The translations under genes and the position numbers were made by a program. Positions 53,155-62,489 of a stretch of 64,000 nucleotides of DNA are shown here, in pieces. This DNA comes from CAYZJV01 sp964482325 (GTDB lineage: Bacteria > Spirochaetota > Spirochaetia > Sphaerochaetales > Sphaerochaetaceae). A model generated the notes under the pieces. The model saw only the letters and a program-made list of their open reading frames with translations, was not told the DNA's origin and searched no databases. Location of the stretch: the NCBI GenBank assembly GCA_964482325.1, contig CAYZXD010000006.1:1-64000 (forward strand). Reading direction: 5' to 3'. Every line of letters starts with the position of its first letter. Within the stretch, counting starts at the first letter, position 1.

Positions 53155-54296
53155 TAGCTCCTTTCTCCCTCGGTCGATTAGGAGCCCTCGAATTCGGCAG
53201 CGGCTCCTTCGCCAAGTTGCCTGAACAGCTTGCTGCATCAGGTGATCATACCTATGCAGTGATGATCAGTGCCACCTGTGCGCGAAATCCCTCCATTCAG
53301 GGACCTCTTGCCGGCCTTTCCCATCATCAGTATCTGGTGTCAGGAGAACCTTCGGTGTCCTCAGTCGATTCATTTACCAAGCAGGTGGCATCAGATGGGT
53401 GCACTGCAGTGATCGGCATAGGAGGGGGGAGTGTACTCGATACGGCAAAAGCCGTCTCAGTTATGGTTCGCCATACCCGTGAAACCGGGAAGTCGGAGTC
53501 TGTTATGCGGTTCTTGGAGGGGGTGGGGGATCTCAAGGCTCCCGAATCCCGATTACCGTTGATCATGGTTCCCACCACCGCCGGGACCGGCAGCGAAGCG
53601 ACGCATAATGCAGTGATTTCCCAAGTAGGCCCACAGGGGTTTAAGAAATCATTGCGTCATGTGGCATACAGTCCCGATATGGTAGTCATTGATCCGACCC
53701 TTGCATTAACAGTGAATCATCACGTTACTGCAGCCTCAGGCTTGGATGCGCTTACACAACTGCTTGAAGCATATACTTCAACTCGATCGAATCCTTATAC
53801 TGAGGCCCTTGCCCTTGGAGCAATCGGAAAGCTTGGTCTGGCGCTGCCGCAGCTGCTCGACGGTAAGCTTGACGATATCTCGCTCCGTGAAGACATGGCC
53901 TATGCTGCTTACATCTCAGGTATTTGTATTGCCCATGCTGGGCTGGGATATGTGCATGGCCTAGCAGGACCGCTTGGCGCGTTACATCACGTGCCCCACG
54001 GAGTGATCTGTGGAGCATTGATCGGTCCGGTCAATGCGGCTTTGGTACAACAAAGTGATGGGCAAGAGTTTCACGATAAATTGCGCAGCATTGGTCAATT
54101 ATGGCATCTTGACGGACCGTATGCAGTAGTTCATCACATCGAGTCGATTGTTGCTCAGGCTCAGTTTTCCCCACTGCGCAGTTATGGGTTCACACAAGAG
54201 GAGCTGAAGCGCATCGGATTGACGAACCCGAAACGCAACAGCCCCATTGCATTGAGCAGCGATCAGCTGATCTCACTCCTTGATCGGCTCTACTAA
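53151..54296 (+). CDS. iron-containing (type III) alcohol dehydrogenase
   Basis: A 381-aa dehydrogenase. It has the NAD(P) motif IGIGGGSVLDTAKAV, PTTAGTGSEATHNAV, and metal-site sequences SGLDALTQLLEAYTS, VHGLAGPLG and HHVPHGVICG. In the first metal motif Gln stands where many members have a metal-binding His (GLDALTH). This variant is known in part of the family, so activity with another metal set-up is possible. The substrate alcohol or aldehyde is unknown; fermentative aldehyde reduction is plausible. It ends four bases from the convergent DUF364 gene. Confidence 0.85.
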   Translation: MIAPFSLGRLGALEFGSGSFAKLPEQLAASGDHTYAVMISATCARNPSIQGPLAGLSHHQYLVSGEPSVSSVDSFTKQVASDGCTAVIGIGGGSVLDTAKAVSVMVRHTRETGKSESVMRFLEGVGDLKAPESRLPLIMVPTTAGTGSEATHNAVISQVGPQGFKKSLRHVAYSPDMVVIDPTLALTVNHHVTAASGLDALTQLLEAYTSTRSNPYTEALALGAIGKLGLALPQLLDGKLDDISLREDMAYAAYISGICIAHAGLGYVHGLAGPLGALHHVPHGVICGALIGPVNAALVQQSDGQEFHDKLRSIGQLWHLDGPYAVVHHIESIVAQAQFSPLRSYGFTQEELKRIGLTNPKRNSPIALSSDQLISLLDRLY

Positions 54297-54300
54297 AAAC

Positions 54301-55050
54301 TCAAAGTGATAGATACACCGACTTGGCTTGACGGTGTACATCAAGACTCCCTCTCCCGTTTCTCACAGCTTTCAGCATATCGGCAGTGTCGATGACTGCA
54401 GATCCGGCAAGTGCGGTGATAGGAAGATCATCGTACACATCGGGATGCAAAATCGTTGAAGGCCCGAGAAGCAGTGTGGGAAGGGTACGATTATTGAAAT
54501 GGGCAAACAGTGACTCAAGGGAATTATTCACCACGCTGGCTGCAGTGATGACCAGTGCATCCGCATGTTCTGCTGCCCATGGGTAGAATTCTTTCGGATC
54601 ACCGAGGTTCTTTCCCAGATCAAGAGTTCGGACAGTAAATCCCTTCTCTTCAAACCGATCTGACACGGGAGAAAAATATCCCACCATAGCAATGTTTGCT
54701 CCCTGAGGGAGATCGAGGTCATGATGCCAATCATGGGGAGCTTCCGGTAATGATCGGGTAAAGGGTTGGTTTAAGGCATTGACCAGAGCAATAGCCATGA
54801 TCCGGCTGATCGTGGGTGTTTCATCTTTACGAATGTGACGGAGCAGTTGAATTGCTGACCGTCCCTCATAATCATTGGGGTCACTGTTCATTTTATAGAC
54901 TTCTGTTCCATCACAGAGGGTGGCACAGAGTCCGCAGCGACCATCCTGCATGAGTACTGCGGTATACCCGATTCCAATGTGGATCTCTCCGATTACCGAG
55001 CGGTCAGCTTCATCGGCAAATACAGAAAAAATGGTGTCATTCAATTTCAT
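54301..55050 (-). CDS. DUF4213/DUF364 protein, putative metal-chelation type
   Basis: A 249-aa protein with an N-terminal enolase-like DUF4213 part (IGIGYTAVLMQDGRCGLCATL) and a Rossmann-like DUF364 part (NIAMVGYFSPVSDRFEEKGFTVRTLDLG; ALVITAASVVNNSLESLF; TLLLGPSTILHPDVY). The family is linked to heavy-metal chelation or molybdenum-related contexts, without a proven reaction. GGAGG lies seven bases before the ATG. It is convergent with the alcohol dehydrogenase and downstream of the pfp terminator. Confidence 0.85.
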   Translation of the reverse strand: MKLNDTIFSVFADEADRSVIGEIHIGIGYTAVLMQDGRCGLCATLCDGTEVYKMNSDPNDYEGRSAIQLLRHIRKDETPTISRIMAIALVNALNQPFTRSLPEAPHDWHHDLDLPQGANIAMVGYFSPVSDRFEEKGFTVRTLDLGKNLGDPKEFYPWAAEHADALVITAASVVNNSLESLFAHFNNRTLPTLLLGPSTILHPDVYDDLPITALAGSAVIDTADMLKAVRNGRGSLDVHRQAKSVYLSL

Positions 55051-55116
55051 GACAGTCCTCCCTTTTTCTGTATCGTAGCACTAATTTATCAGTAAAGCGA
55101 TAAAAAAATATCTAGA

Positions 55117-55147
55117 AGGAAAAGGCCACCGGAAATATCCAGTGGCC
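55117..55147 (-). terminator. rho-independent terminator after pfp
   Basis: On the minus strand a 10-bp stem GGCCACTGGA/TCCGGTGGCC (one T-G pair) with a TATT loop is followed by TTTTCCTTC. It begins about 10 bases after the pfp stop. Confidence 0.85.
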
Positions 55148-55156
55148 ATATGATGA

Positions 55157-56812
55157 TCAGTTCTGTTCAAGTTCCAATGTTCGAGTGGTGATATCACATA
55201 CTTCAGCAGGGCCGAAATACTGAATAGCACCCGGGAAGAGGTAGGAAGATTCTTCAGCCCACTGATCCCGATGTGCAGCAAAGTAGGCAAATGGCTTTCC
55301 CGAAAGATCGACAAGAGCTTTTTTGATGACCGGTTTCATCTCTCCATGCCGTTTTTCCATATTCATCATCATGGTGATCGGAAATCCCCCGGCATGCCAT
55401 TGTGAAGCCTCATCAGTAAGGTGAGATACGGCAGAGATATATCCGCTGCATTGATTGGCTGCAAGCAGGAAGGCATTGTAACCGAGGCTGTAGCAATAGT
55501 CGGCATCGAAGTTTGATGGAGCCGCACAGCGTCCTTCATAACCGAAAAAGTGGTTCAGCGCACTGAACGAGCCGGTGAACGTTCCCTGTTTTTTCATCAC
55601 TGAGAGCTTAGTCTCAACCATCTGAATCAGCATTTTTTCAGTCTCAATTCGGGATACCTGCACATTTCCATGCGGGTCTCTGTCCATGAGAAGCTGTTTC
55701 TGGATATCTACCGGGAGTGAGGCGAACGCCTGTGCGCTGTTTTCACTGAGCCGCTGGGTGACGAAGTCATACTGTGAACTCCAATCAGTGAGATGTGCGT
55801 ATGCCTTGGCTTCTTTAGCTAATAACGTATTCAGTTCCGCAATGAGAATCTTTACCTCAGGAATAAATTCGATCACCCCTTCAGGAATTAATACGATTCC
55901 GTAGTTCTTCTTCCGTGCTGCACGTTTTGCAACGATGGAAGCAAGGTAGTCGACAATCTCGCTCAGACTGGTGCCGTTTGCCTCAATCTCTTCACTGATC
56001 AGACAGGCGTTTGGTTGGGTTCTGAGAGCACATTCAAGAGCGATATGGCTTGCACTTCTCCCCATAAGCTTGACGAAATGCCAGTACTTCTGGGAACTGT
56101 TTGCATCACGCATCAAATTTCCGATCAGCTCACTGTATACCTTGGTAGCGGTATCAAAACCGAAGGATACTTCGATGAATTCGTTCTTCAGATCTCCATC
56201 AATAGTCTTTGGGCATCCGACAACGGTGATCTGGGCTTCACTTTGCAGAAAATATTCAGCGAGTACTGCAGCGTTGGTGTTCGAATCATCACCGCCGATG
56301 ATGATCAAGGCACCGATATCATGTGCATGGCACACATCAGCGCAGACGGCAAACTGTTCAGTGGTTTCCAGTTTGGTTCTACCACTGCCGATAATATCGA
56401 ATCCACCGGTGTTGCGATACTCGTCAATAATTTCATCAGTAAGTTCTATATACCGATCTTCCAGTAATCCCGATGGGCCGCCAAGGAAACCAAAAAGCTT
56501 TGATTCAGGATTTGCCTGTTTGATCGCATCATACAATCCACTGATCACATTATGCCCGCCGGGAGCCTGACCGCCGGAGAGCACCACACCGACGTGCAGA
56601 CGCTCTGAAACGGTTGATCCTGTTCCGGTAGCAAAACTTACTTTTGGTAATCCATAGGTGTGTGGGAAAAGTTTTTTGATCTCATCCTGATCAGAAGCAG
56701 GAGCTGTCGGTTCCCCTTTAACCAGTTTGAGCGAGGTTATCTCCTCACGAAGAATGCCGGGCAGCTTAGGTTGATACGCATAACGCGCCTGTTGTAATGG
56801 TGAATGTTCCAT
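55157..56812 (-). CDS. pfp: diphosphate--fructose-6-phosphate 1-phosphotransferase, long form
   Basis: A 551-aa PPi-dependent phosphofructokinase of the long type found in spirochaetes and plants. It shows VLSGGQAPGGHNVISGL, FGFLGGPSGLLE, IIIGGDDSNTNAAVLAEYF (GGDD favours PPi over ATP), CPKTIDGDLKN, MGRSASHIALECAL and GYEGRCAAPSNFDADYCY. It carries out the reversible, PPi-driven glycolytic step. GAGGAG precedes the ATG by six bases. It has its own terminator and is divergent from the UPF0178 gene. Confidence 0.95.
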   Translation of the reverse strand: MEHSPLQQARYAYQPKLPGILREEITSLKLVKGEPTAPASDQDEIKKLFPHTYGLPKVSFATGTGSTVSERLHVGVVLSGGQAPGGHNVISGLYDAIKQANPESKLFGFLGGPSGLLEDRYIELTDEIIDEYRNTGGFDIIGSGRTKLETTEQFAVCADVCHAHDIGALIIIGGDDSNTNAAVLAEYFLQSEAQITVVGCPKTIDGDLKNEFIEVSFGFDTATKVYSELIGNLMRDANSSQKYWHFVKLMGRSASHIALECALRTQPNACLISEEIEANGTSLSEIVDYLASIVAKRAARKKNYGIVLIPEGVIEFIPEVKILIAELNTLLAKEAKAYAHLTDWSSQYDFVTQRLSENSAQAFASLPVDIQKQLLMDRDPHGNVQVSRIETEKMLIQMVETKLSVMKKQGTFTGSFSALNHFFGYEGRCAAPSNFDADYCYSLGYNAFLLAANQCSGYISAVSHLTDEASQWHAGGFPITMMMNMEKRHGEMKPVIKKALVDLSGKPFAYFAAHRDQWAEESSYLFPGAIQYFGPAEVCDITTRTLELEQN

Positions 56813-56935
56813 TCATGACTCCTCATAAGTGGTAGGTATGTAGAAAAACTATAGGATATTTTTCTTGAAGTGTGCAAGAGCACCAGGAATATGTACGGAT
56901 TGACGGAGGGGAGACTTACCGATAAGGTGACATCG

Positions 56936-57448
56936 ATGAGCACGGTAGAACAGATTCCTGAAGTACCATTGTATATCGATGCTGACTCCTGTCCACGACA
57001 GCTGCGTACGATTATTCTCAAAGCGGTGATCACACGTAAAGTGCCAAGTGTGTTTGTTGCTGATCGCTCTCTTGCAGATGTACAGCGGAATGCACAGCGA
57101 AAACTGTATGATGATCAGGGGCGACCACTGGTAACCATGCTGGTTGTTCCCGCTGGGGATAATAGTGCCGACGATCACCTGGTAGCCCTCGCTCACAGCG
57201 GTGCTCTGGCCATCACCCATGATATTCCATTGGCCTTCAGATTGGCCCAGCACGGTATGGTAGTGCTTGATGATCGGGGTAATACGTACACCGAGGAAAA
57301 CGTAGGGGAACGGCTGTCGTTGCGCAATCATATGACTGAATTGCGGGAATATGGTGTCTTTACCGAGAAGACCAAACCGCTTGGTCCACGTGATGTCCAG
57401 GCTTTTGCCAATGCCTTTGATCGAGCACTGACACGTATGCACTACTGA
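56936..57448 (+). CDS. UPF0178 (YaiI/YqxD) family protein
   Basis: A 170-aa PIN-like-fold protein with the family N-terminal signature LYIDADSCPRQLRTIILKAV, FVADRS, VPAGDNSADDHLVALAHSG (acidic pair) and ALAITHDIPLAFRLAQHG...RGNTYTEENVGERLSLRNHM. It is probably a nuclease-like protein of unknown role. AAGGTG lies six bases before the chosen ATG; the frame is open a further 22 codons upstream. It is slightly longer than the usual 150 aa. Confidence 0.85.
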   Translation: MSTVEQIPEVPLYIDADSCPRQLRTIILKAVITRKVPSVFVADRSLADVQRNAQRKLYDDQGRPLVTMLVVPAGDNSADDHLVALAHSGALAITHDIPLAFRLAQHGMVVLDDRGNTYTEENVGERLSLRNHMTELREYGVFTEKTKPLGPRDVQAFANAFDRALTRMHY

Positions 57449-57483
57449 AGCAGAAACCTGTTGATGGGAGTGTATACCGTGTT

Positions 57484-58110
57484 ATGCCCGGAACCATCCT
57501 GATTACTGCAGAACACAGGGGAATGCTCGAGATTTTCCGATGCTGGCTCTATTCGTTTTTTCATGATCAGCTGGAGGTAACTACCCTCTGCATCACCGAA
57601 TCGGACGGAACTCTCTTGCAATGCAGTGTGTATCTGCCGCTGATTTTCACTGAAAATGAGTACAGGTTTTTTTGCAATGCGACGGATCACATCAGTGCCG
57701 ACCTCGCCGTTCTTGCCATCACGCATGATGCGTTTGCCGCACGATTGTCATCGAATGCAGTCCCTTCTGCGACTATTGCATCCTGCATGGGGGAGATAAC
57801 CAGAATTCTCCAATATTCGGGATCAGCAATTCCCCTGTATCCGGTATGTGCCGTTTCAGAAACACCACACAGATCATTTACTCAACGGGAAAGAGAGGTA
57901 CTGCGCCTGGTCGCTACCGGTCATTCGATCAAAGAGATTGCATATACACTGCATATCAGCGAGCATACCGTTACTTCGCACAAACGGAATCTCTATCTCA
58001 AGACCGGTGCTCATACCATGCAGCAGCTGGCCCTGTTTGCATTATTGCATCTTCAGGAAATGGCCGCTGCTAGAATTCTGCCTGTTTCGCCGCACGAGGA
58101 TAGGGAATGA
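57484..58110 (+). CDS. LuxR-type transcriptional regulator
   Basis: A 208-aa protein. The C-terminal LuxR helix-turn-helix is clear: FTQREREVLRLVATGHSIKEIAYTLHISEHTVTSHKRNLYLKTGAHT, split across recognition and support helices. The N-terminal 130 residues (ILITAEHRGMLEIFRCWLYSFFHD...) resemble a shortened receiver-like fold, but no phospho-acceptor Asp is evident. No strong ribosome site is seen. It overlaps the convergent asnS gene by 41 bases. Target genes are unknown. Confidence 0.82.
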   Translation: MPGTILITAEHRGMLEIFRCWLYSFFHDQLEVTTLCITESDGTLLQCSVYLPLIFTENEYRFFCNATDHISADLAVLAITHDAFAARLSSNAVPSATIASCMGEITRILQYSGSAIPLYPVCAVSETPHRSFTQREREVLRLVATGHSIKEIAYTLHISEHTVTSHKRNLYLKTGAHTMQQLALFALLHLQEMAAARILPVSPHEDRE

Positions 58111-59461
58111 CATCACGAATATTCTGCATGCCGGTTATGTACTGTACTGCTCGATCGAAACCAAGTCCGAATCCCGCATGCGGTACACTGCCGAAACGAC
58201 GAAGATCAAGATACCACCAGTAGTCTTCAGGGTTCAATTCCAGAGATCGCATCCGATCTACCAGTACATCGTAGCGGCTTTCACGCTCACTTCCCCCAAT
58301 GATTTCACCTAGACGGGGAACCAGTACATCCATTGCACGTACGGTTTTATCATCATCATTGAGCTTCATGTAGAATGCCTTGATCTCTTTTGGATAATCG
58401 GTGACGATCACCGGACCGGAACACACCTGTTCGGTAAGATATCGTTCGTGTTCGGTCTGCAGGTCACTTCCCCACGAAACGGGATAATCAAAGTGCTGAT
58501 TGTGCTTTTCCAACTCGTGTAATGCATCACGATAGGTCATATGCACAAAGGGTTTTTCGACTACCGATTGGAGTGTTTCTGCAACGCCTTTTTCTACAAA
58601 CTGAGAGAAAAATGCCATATCTTCACTGCAATGGGTAAGCACATGACCGAATATATGTTTGAGGAACTGTTCCGCTACTTCCATATTCCCTTCAAGCGTA
58701 CAGAAAGCCATCTCCGGCTCAATCATCCAGAATTCGCTGAGGTGTCTTTTCGTATTGGAATTTTCCGCACGGAATGTCGGTCCGAAGGTGTAGATATTCT
58801 TGAGTGCCAGAGCATACGTTTCCCCTTCGAGTTGTCCGCTTACCGTAAGTGATGCCTTTCTGCCGAAGAAATCCTGTGCATAATCGACAGCACCTTCAGG
58901 AGTACGGGGAAGCCGATCAAAATCGAGGGTAGTCACCTGGAACATTTCTCCGGCACCCTCAGCATCACTCGTGCTGATAATCGGGGTATGGACATAGATA
59001 AACTGGTGTTTCCTAAAGAAATCATGTACGGCAAAGGAGACTTCGTTACGAACGCGAGCTACAGCTCCGATAATATTCGTCCGAGGCCGCAGATGGGCAA
59101 TTTCTCGTAAATATTCAAGGGTATGGCGTTTTTTCTGCAAAGGATACGTATCGACAGGGGCTTGGCCATGCAGCCTAATTTCCTGGGCCTGAAGCTCGAC
59201 TGCCTGATTACCTCCTGGTGAAGCAACAAGTGTTCCCGTACAGGTTATCGCTGCCCCGGTGGTAATCTGGGCCAGCAGTGCGGTATTCTCAAAGGTGTTG
59301 AGGTCAATGACTACCTGCAATCCTTTCAGGCTTGATCCATCATTGAGTTCAAGAAAGCAGACATGTTTACTCTCTCGTTTGGTACGCACCCATCCTTCTA
59401 CGGAAATCGGGTGGGAATCGGGTTCTTGTGTTCGTATCTGAGCTATGCGAAGGTCATTCAT
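58070..59461 (-). CDS. asnS: asparaginyl-tRNA synthetase
   Basis: A 463-aa class IIb synthetase with an N-terminal OB anticodon-binding domain (SVEGWVRTKRESKHVCFLELNDGSS) and the catalytic motifs in FFRKHQFIYVHTPIISTSDAEGAGEMFQV, FRAENSNTKRHLSEFWMIEPE and GFGLGFDRAVQYITG. The ATG at 59461 is chosen because AAGGAG lies eight bases upstream and the promoter is directly before it; an upstream in-frame start would precede the transcript. Confidence 0.94.
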   Translation of the reverse strand: MNDLRIAQIRTQEPDSHPISVEGWVRTKRESKHVCFLELNDGSSLKGLQVVIDLNTFENTALLAQITTGAAITCTGTLVASPGGNQAVELQAQEIRLHGQAPVDTYPLQKKRHTLEYLREIAHLRPRTNIIGAVARVRNEVSFAVHDFFRKHQFIYVHTPIISTSDAEGAGEMFQVTTLDFDRLPRTPEGAVDYAQDFFGRKASLTVSGQLEGETYALALKNIYTFGPTFRAENSNTKRHLSEFWMIEPEMAFCTLEGNMEVAEQFLKHIFGHVLTHCSEDMAFFSQFVEKGVAETLQSVVEKPFVHMTYRDALHELEKHNQHFDYPVSWGSDLQTEHERYLTEQVCSGPVIVTDYPKEIKAFYMKLNDDDKTVRAMDVLVPRLGEIIGGSERESRYDVLVDRMRSLELNPEDYWWYLDLRRFGSVPHAGFGLGFDRAVQYITGMQNIRDVIPYPRAAKQAEF

Positions 59462-59486
59462 CAGAGCATCTCCTTGTGCTAGCGAA

Positions 59487-59515
59487 ACTATTTCATGCAT
59501 GCCGTCTCTTGTCAA
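59487..59515 (-). promoter_or_regulatory. asnS promoter
   Basis: TTGACA (59510-59515), 17 bases, AATAGT (59487-59492) on the minus strand. It predicts a leader of about 20 bases and rules out the longer reading frame. Confidence 0.7.
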
Positions 59516-59536
59516 CATCTGATCGTTTCAGATAAC

Positions 59537-59565
59537 TGGACGTATCGGGTACAAATGAGTATAGT
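59537..59565 (+). promoter_or_regulatory. promoter of the ArsC/Spx-like gene
   Basis: TGGACG (59537-59542), 17 bases, TATAGT (59560-59565). It is back to back with the asnS promoter; AAGGAG follows at 59573. Confidence 0.68.
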
Positions 59566-59584
59566 AGTGCCGAAGGAGTAGCGA

Positions 59585-59923
59585 GTGCTGCAGATCATTG
59601 GTACGACACAGTGCAAAGAGACTCGAAAAGCGATCCGATTCTGCAAGGAACGGTCCATTGACCACCAGTTTGTAGATCTGAAACAGCGAGCACTCTCACC
59701 GGGTGAATGGGAGAGTATTCTTAGCAGGGTCGCTGCTCAAACGCTCATTGATGAACAATCGTCCTATTACCGTAAAGAAGGGTATGCGTGGCGTGAATAC
59801 GATGCGCAAGAGGAACTTATAGAGCACCCGCAATTATTGAAGACGCCAGTACTTCGAGATAAACACCGAGTGGCAGTTGGATATGATATGACCTTTCTTG
59901 ATCAGTTTAAGGAGCGCACATGA
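59585..59923 (+). CDS. ArsC/Spx-family protein
   Basis: A 112-aa thioredoxin-fold protein of the arsenate reductase/Spx group. The N-terminal TTQCKETRKAIRFCKERSID has one redox cysteine in CxxT form. LLKTPVLRDKHRVAVGYD holds the family cis-proline region. Spx-type regulators have CxxC, so this looks more like the YffB/MgsR-type reductases of uncertain substrate. The GTG start follows AAGGAG by six bases and lies after a good promoter. It overlaps the next gene by ATGA. Confidence 0.82.
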   Translation: MLQIIGTTQCKETRKAIRFCKERSIDHQFVDLKQRALSPGEWESILSRVAAQTLIDEQSSYYRKEGYAWREYDAQEELIEHPQLLKTPVLRDKHRVAVGYDMTFLDQFKERT

Positions 59924-60714
59924 TTCGCTTTGCCGTTTTGGGCAGCGGTTCTAGTGGTAACGCTTATATCATCGGTACCTCGACTGATGCACTGCTCATT
60001 GATGCCGGATTCTCTCTGAAACAGTTGAAGATGCGCTCTGAATCGGCAGGGTTTGATTTTTCTACGGTCAAAGCTCTGTGCATAACCCATCTGCATCCCG
60101 ACCACGGACGATCAGCAGGGGTCTTTGCACGAAAAACCGGGAAAGATGTCTATGTCCATGAAAGTCTGTATCAGGGTGGAATTCGTGAACTGAAGGTCTT
60201 GGGTATTCCAGAAGGGCAACTGCAGGTATTTGCTCATGGGAAATCCTTCCAAACGGGCCCCTTTACCGTTACGGCATTTCCCACTAGTCATGACAGCCCC
60301 TTTTCCAGTGGCTTTGTGGTACAGGTGCAAAAGCGAGTGTTCACGATCCTCACCGATACCGGGATTCTTGATGCACACATGCATCGATATGCGCAAGCAT
60401 CAGATGTGCTTTTTCTTGAATCAAACTATGATGAACAGATGCTCACTACCGGTCCGTATCCAGTCATGCTGAAACGGAGAATAGCGGGAGAAAGAGGGCA
60501 TCTTTCGAATGTGGATGCGTTGGATCTGCTGAATGGCTGTGAAAAAACACAGCTGTCGCAAGTATATTTCTGCCACCTTTCAAAAACAAACAATAGACCT
60601 GATATGATTATCTCTCTATGTGCACGTAAACTTACCTACACGGGAAACTGGACCGTTTGTGAACATGGACAATTATACAGCGGTTGCATTGCTCCAGGAG
60701 GAGTACCCTCATGA
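59920..60714 (+). CDS. YycJ/WalJ-type metallo-beta-lactamase-fold hydrolase
   Basis: A 264-aa MBL-fold hydrolase. It shows FAVLGSGSSGNAYIIG, LLIDAGFSLKQL, the metal motif CITHLHPDHGRSAG (HxHxDH), PTSHDSPFSSGFVV, TILTDTGILDA, LESNYDEQML and GERGHLSN as in YycJ, a 5'-exonuclease-like protein tied to cell-division and repair functions in Firmicutes. The fourth motif position is Pro (HLHPDH). It is coupled on both sides, to the ArsC-like gene and to the second acyl-CoA ligase. Confidence 0.88.
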   Translation: MIRFAVLGSGSSGNAYIIGTSTDALLIDAGFSLKQLKMRSESAGFDFSTVKALCITHLHPDHGRSAGVFARKTGKDVYVHESLYQGGIRELKVLGIPEGQLQVFAHGKSFQTGPFTVTAFPTSHDSPFSSGFVVQVQKRVFTILTDTGILDAHMHRYAQASDVLFLESNYDEQMLTTGPYPVMLKRRIAGERGHLSNVDALDLLNGCEKTQLSQVYFCHLSKTNNRPDMIISLCARKLTYTGNWTVCEHGQLYSGCIAPGGVPS

Positions 60715-62441
60715 AACACGAACTTGAACAATTCACTATCCGCCATATTCTTGAACGATCGGCAAAACGTCATGCACAGCGTGTGGCGCTTACTCTGATC
60801 GGGGATTCCGAGAGCACCATTACCTATGAAGATCTGATCAAGAAAACCGATGCCATGGCAACCTATCTGATAGAGCAGGGAATTTCTTCGGGTGACAAAG
60901 TCGCCATCTTAGGTGAGAGTCAGCCCTTGTGGGGTGTTGCATTCTTTGCCATCGTAAGCGCAGGGGCGGTAGCCGTTCCCATCCTTCCTGATTTTTCAGC
61001 GAAGGAGATTCAGACCATCCTGCAGCATAGCGAAGCTGCTGCCGTGGTCGTCTCGGCAAAACAGTTTGAGAAAGTGCTCCCGTTTGCTTCCTCCCGTTCC
61101 GGCAAACTGTTTCGTCTTGATGATCTCTTCCATATTCCCGATCCCATTGCATCTGAGCTCACCGCTTCCCGTGATTTCCAACATGCACCGGGGCGGGATA
61201 TGCTCCGTACCAAAGCCGACAACAAGGCCATTAGCACACGCAACCAGGCGGAGGATGACCTAGCCTCCATTATTTACACGAGCGGAACCACCGGCTCTTC
61301 CAAGGGTGTGATGCTGAGCAATCGCAACCTGGCAAGTAACGCATCGGCTTGTGTCCGCCAGTTCTTCAAAATTAAAACCGGGTATCGCTTTCTTTCCATA
61401 TTGCCCCTGAGTCACTCGTATGAGTTTACCATCGGATTTCTCCTTCCGATGGTTACCGGTTGTGAAGTGCACTATTTAGGAAGAGCCCCCGCTGCAAGTA
61501 TTCTGCTTCCGGCAATGAAACGTGTGAAGCCTCAGGTGATGCTTTCGGTTCCCCTTTTAATTGAAAAGATTTATCGGAATTCAGTAGTCCCGCAGATTGC
61601 AAAGAATCCCCGCCTTGCAAAACTCCATAAGCGGGCACTGTTTCGCAAGTTCATCCACAGTGTAATAGGCAAAAAACTGAAACGCACCTTCGGAGGACAT
61701 TTGAAGTTCTTCGGTGTAGGCGGAGCTGCCCTGGATAGAGAAACGGAAGCATTCCTGAAAGAGGCGAAATTCCCCTATGCTATCGGGTACGGCCTGACAG
61801 AAACTGCACCGTTGCTTGCCGGTTCCGGGCCAAAACAGACGAAACCGGGAACGGTCGGCTATGCCGTTAAAGGGGTACAGCTGCGCATTGATGAACCTGA
61901 TGGAAAAACCCATGTGGGAGAAATTGTAGCTAAAGGTCCCAATGTGATGCAGGGATACTATAAAAATGACGAACTCACCCGAGAGGTTTTTACTGAGGAT
62001 CACTGGTTCAGAACAGGTGATCTCGGGGTAGTTGAACGAGGCCGTCTTTCGATCAGAGGTCGGAAGAAAACCATGATACTCGGCCCGAGCGGGGAGAATA
62101 TCTATCCTGAACTCATTGAGACGATGCTCAATACTATACCATATGTACAGGAATCTCTGGTGCTTTCGGGAGATGGCGGGCTTGCTGCTCTCATAAAGCT
62201 TGATTTTGAGCTGATGGCAGATCAGCTGAAAGTCTCGGTGCATGAAGCTCAGGAAAGTGCCTCATCCTATTTGTCACACATTCGTGATGAAGTGAATAAG
62301 GAACTCAGTTCATTTAGTAGAATTCGTGATGTGTCCCTTCAGGATGAGCCTTTTCAACGAACTCCCACACTTAAGATTAAACGGTATTTATACTCGCTGA
62401 AAGAGACCATTACCGGGCATAAGGATGATACGGAACACTAG
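60711..62441 (+). CDS. second AMP-forming acyl-CoA synthetase-like ligase
   Basis: A 576-aa ANL-family ligase and paralogue of the one at 51084. It shows IIYTSGTTGSSKGVMLSN, GYGLTETAPLLAGSG, HWFRTGDLGVVERGRLSIRGRKKTMIL and the C-terminal TPTLKIKRYL lysine. The ATG follows AGGAGGAG and overlaps the preceding stop by ATGA. Two such ligases, similar but not identical, suggest different acyl substrates. No palindrome like that of the first copy precedes it. Confidence 0.88.
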   Translation: MKHELEQFTIRHILERSAKRHAQRVALTLIGDSESTITYEDLIKKTDAMATYLIEQGISSGDKVAILGESQPLWGVAFFAIVSAGAVAVPILPDFSAKEIQTILQHSEAAAVVVSAKQFEKVLPFASSRSGKLFRLDDLFHIPDPIASELTASRDFQHAPGRDMLRTKADNKAISTRNQAEDDLASIIYTSGTTGSSKGVMLSNRNLASNASACVRQFFKIKTGYRFLSILPLSHSYEFTIGFLLPMVTGCEVHYLGRAPAASILLPAMKRVKPQVMLSVPLLIEKIYRNSVVPQIAKNPRLAKLHKRALFRKFIHSVIGKKLKRTFGGHLKFFGVGGAALDRETEAFLKEAKFPYAIGYGLTETAPLLAGSGPKQTKPGTVGYAVKGVQLRIDEPDGKTHVGEIVAKGPNVMQGYYKNDELTREVFTEDHWFRTGDLGVVERGRLSIRGRKKTMILGPSGENIYPELIETMLNTIPYVQESLVLSGDGGLAALIKLDFELMADQLKVSVHEAQESASSYLSHIRDEVNKELSSFSRIRDVSLQDEPFQRTPTLKIKRYLYSLKETITGHKDDTEH

Positions 62442-62451
62442 AAGGCCCTTC

Positions 62452-62480
62452 TTGTAGATGTTTGGTTGTTGTGGTATACA
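62452..62480 (+). promoter_or_regulatory. promoter of the DAHP synthase gene
   Basis: TTGTAG (62452-62457), 17 bases, TATACA (62475-62480). The -10 ends nine bases before the ATG, and GTTGT-N5-ACAAC, an inverted repeat, overlaps it. A nearly leaderless mRNA is predicted. Confidence 0.6.
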
Positions 62481-62489
62481 ACAGATATC

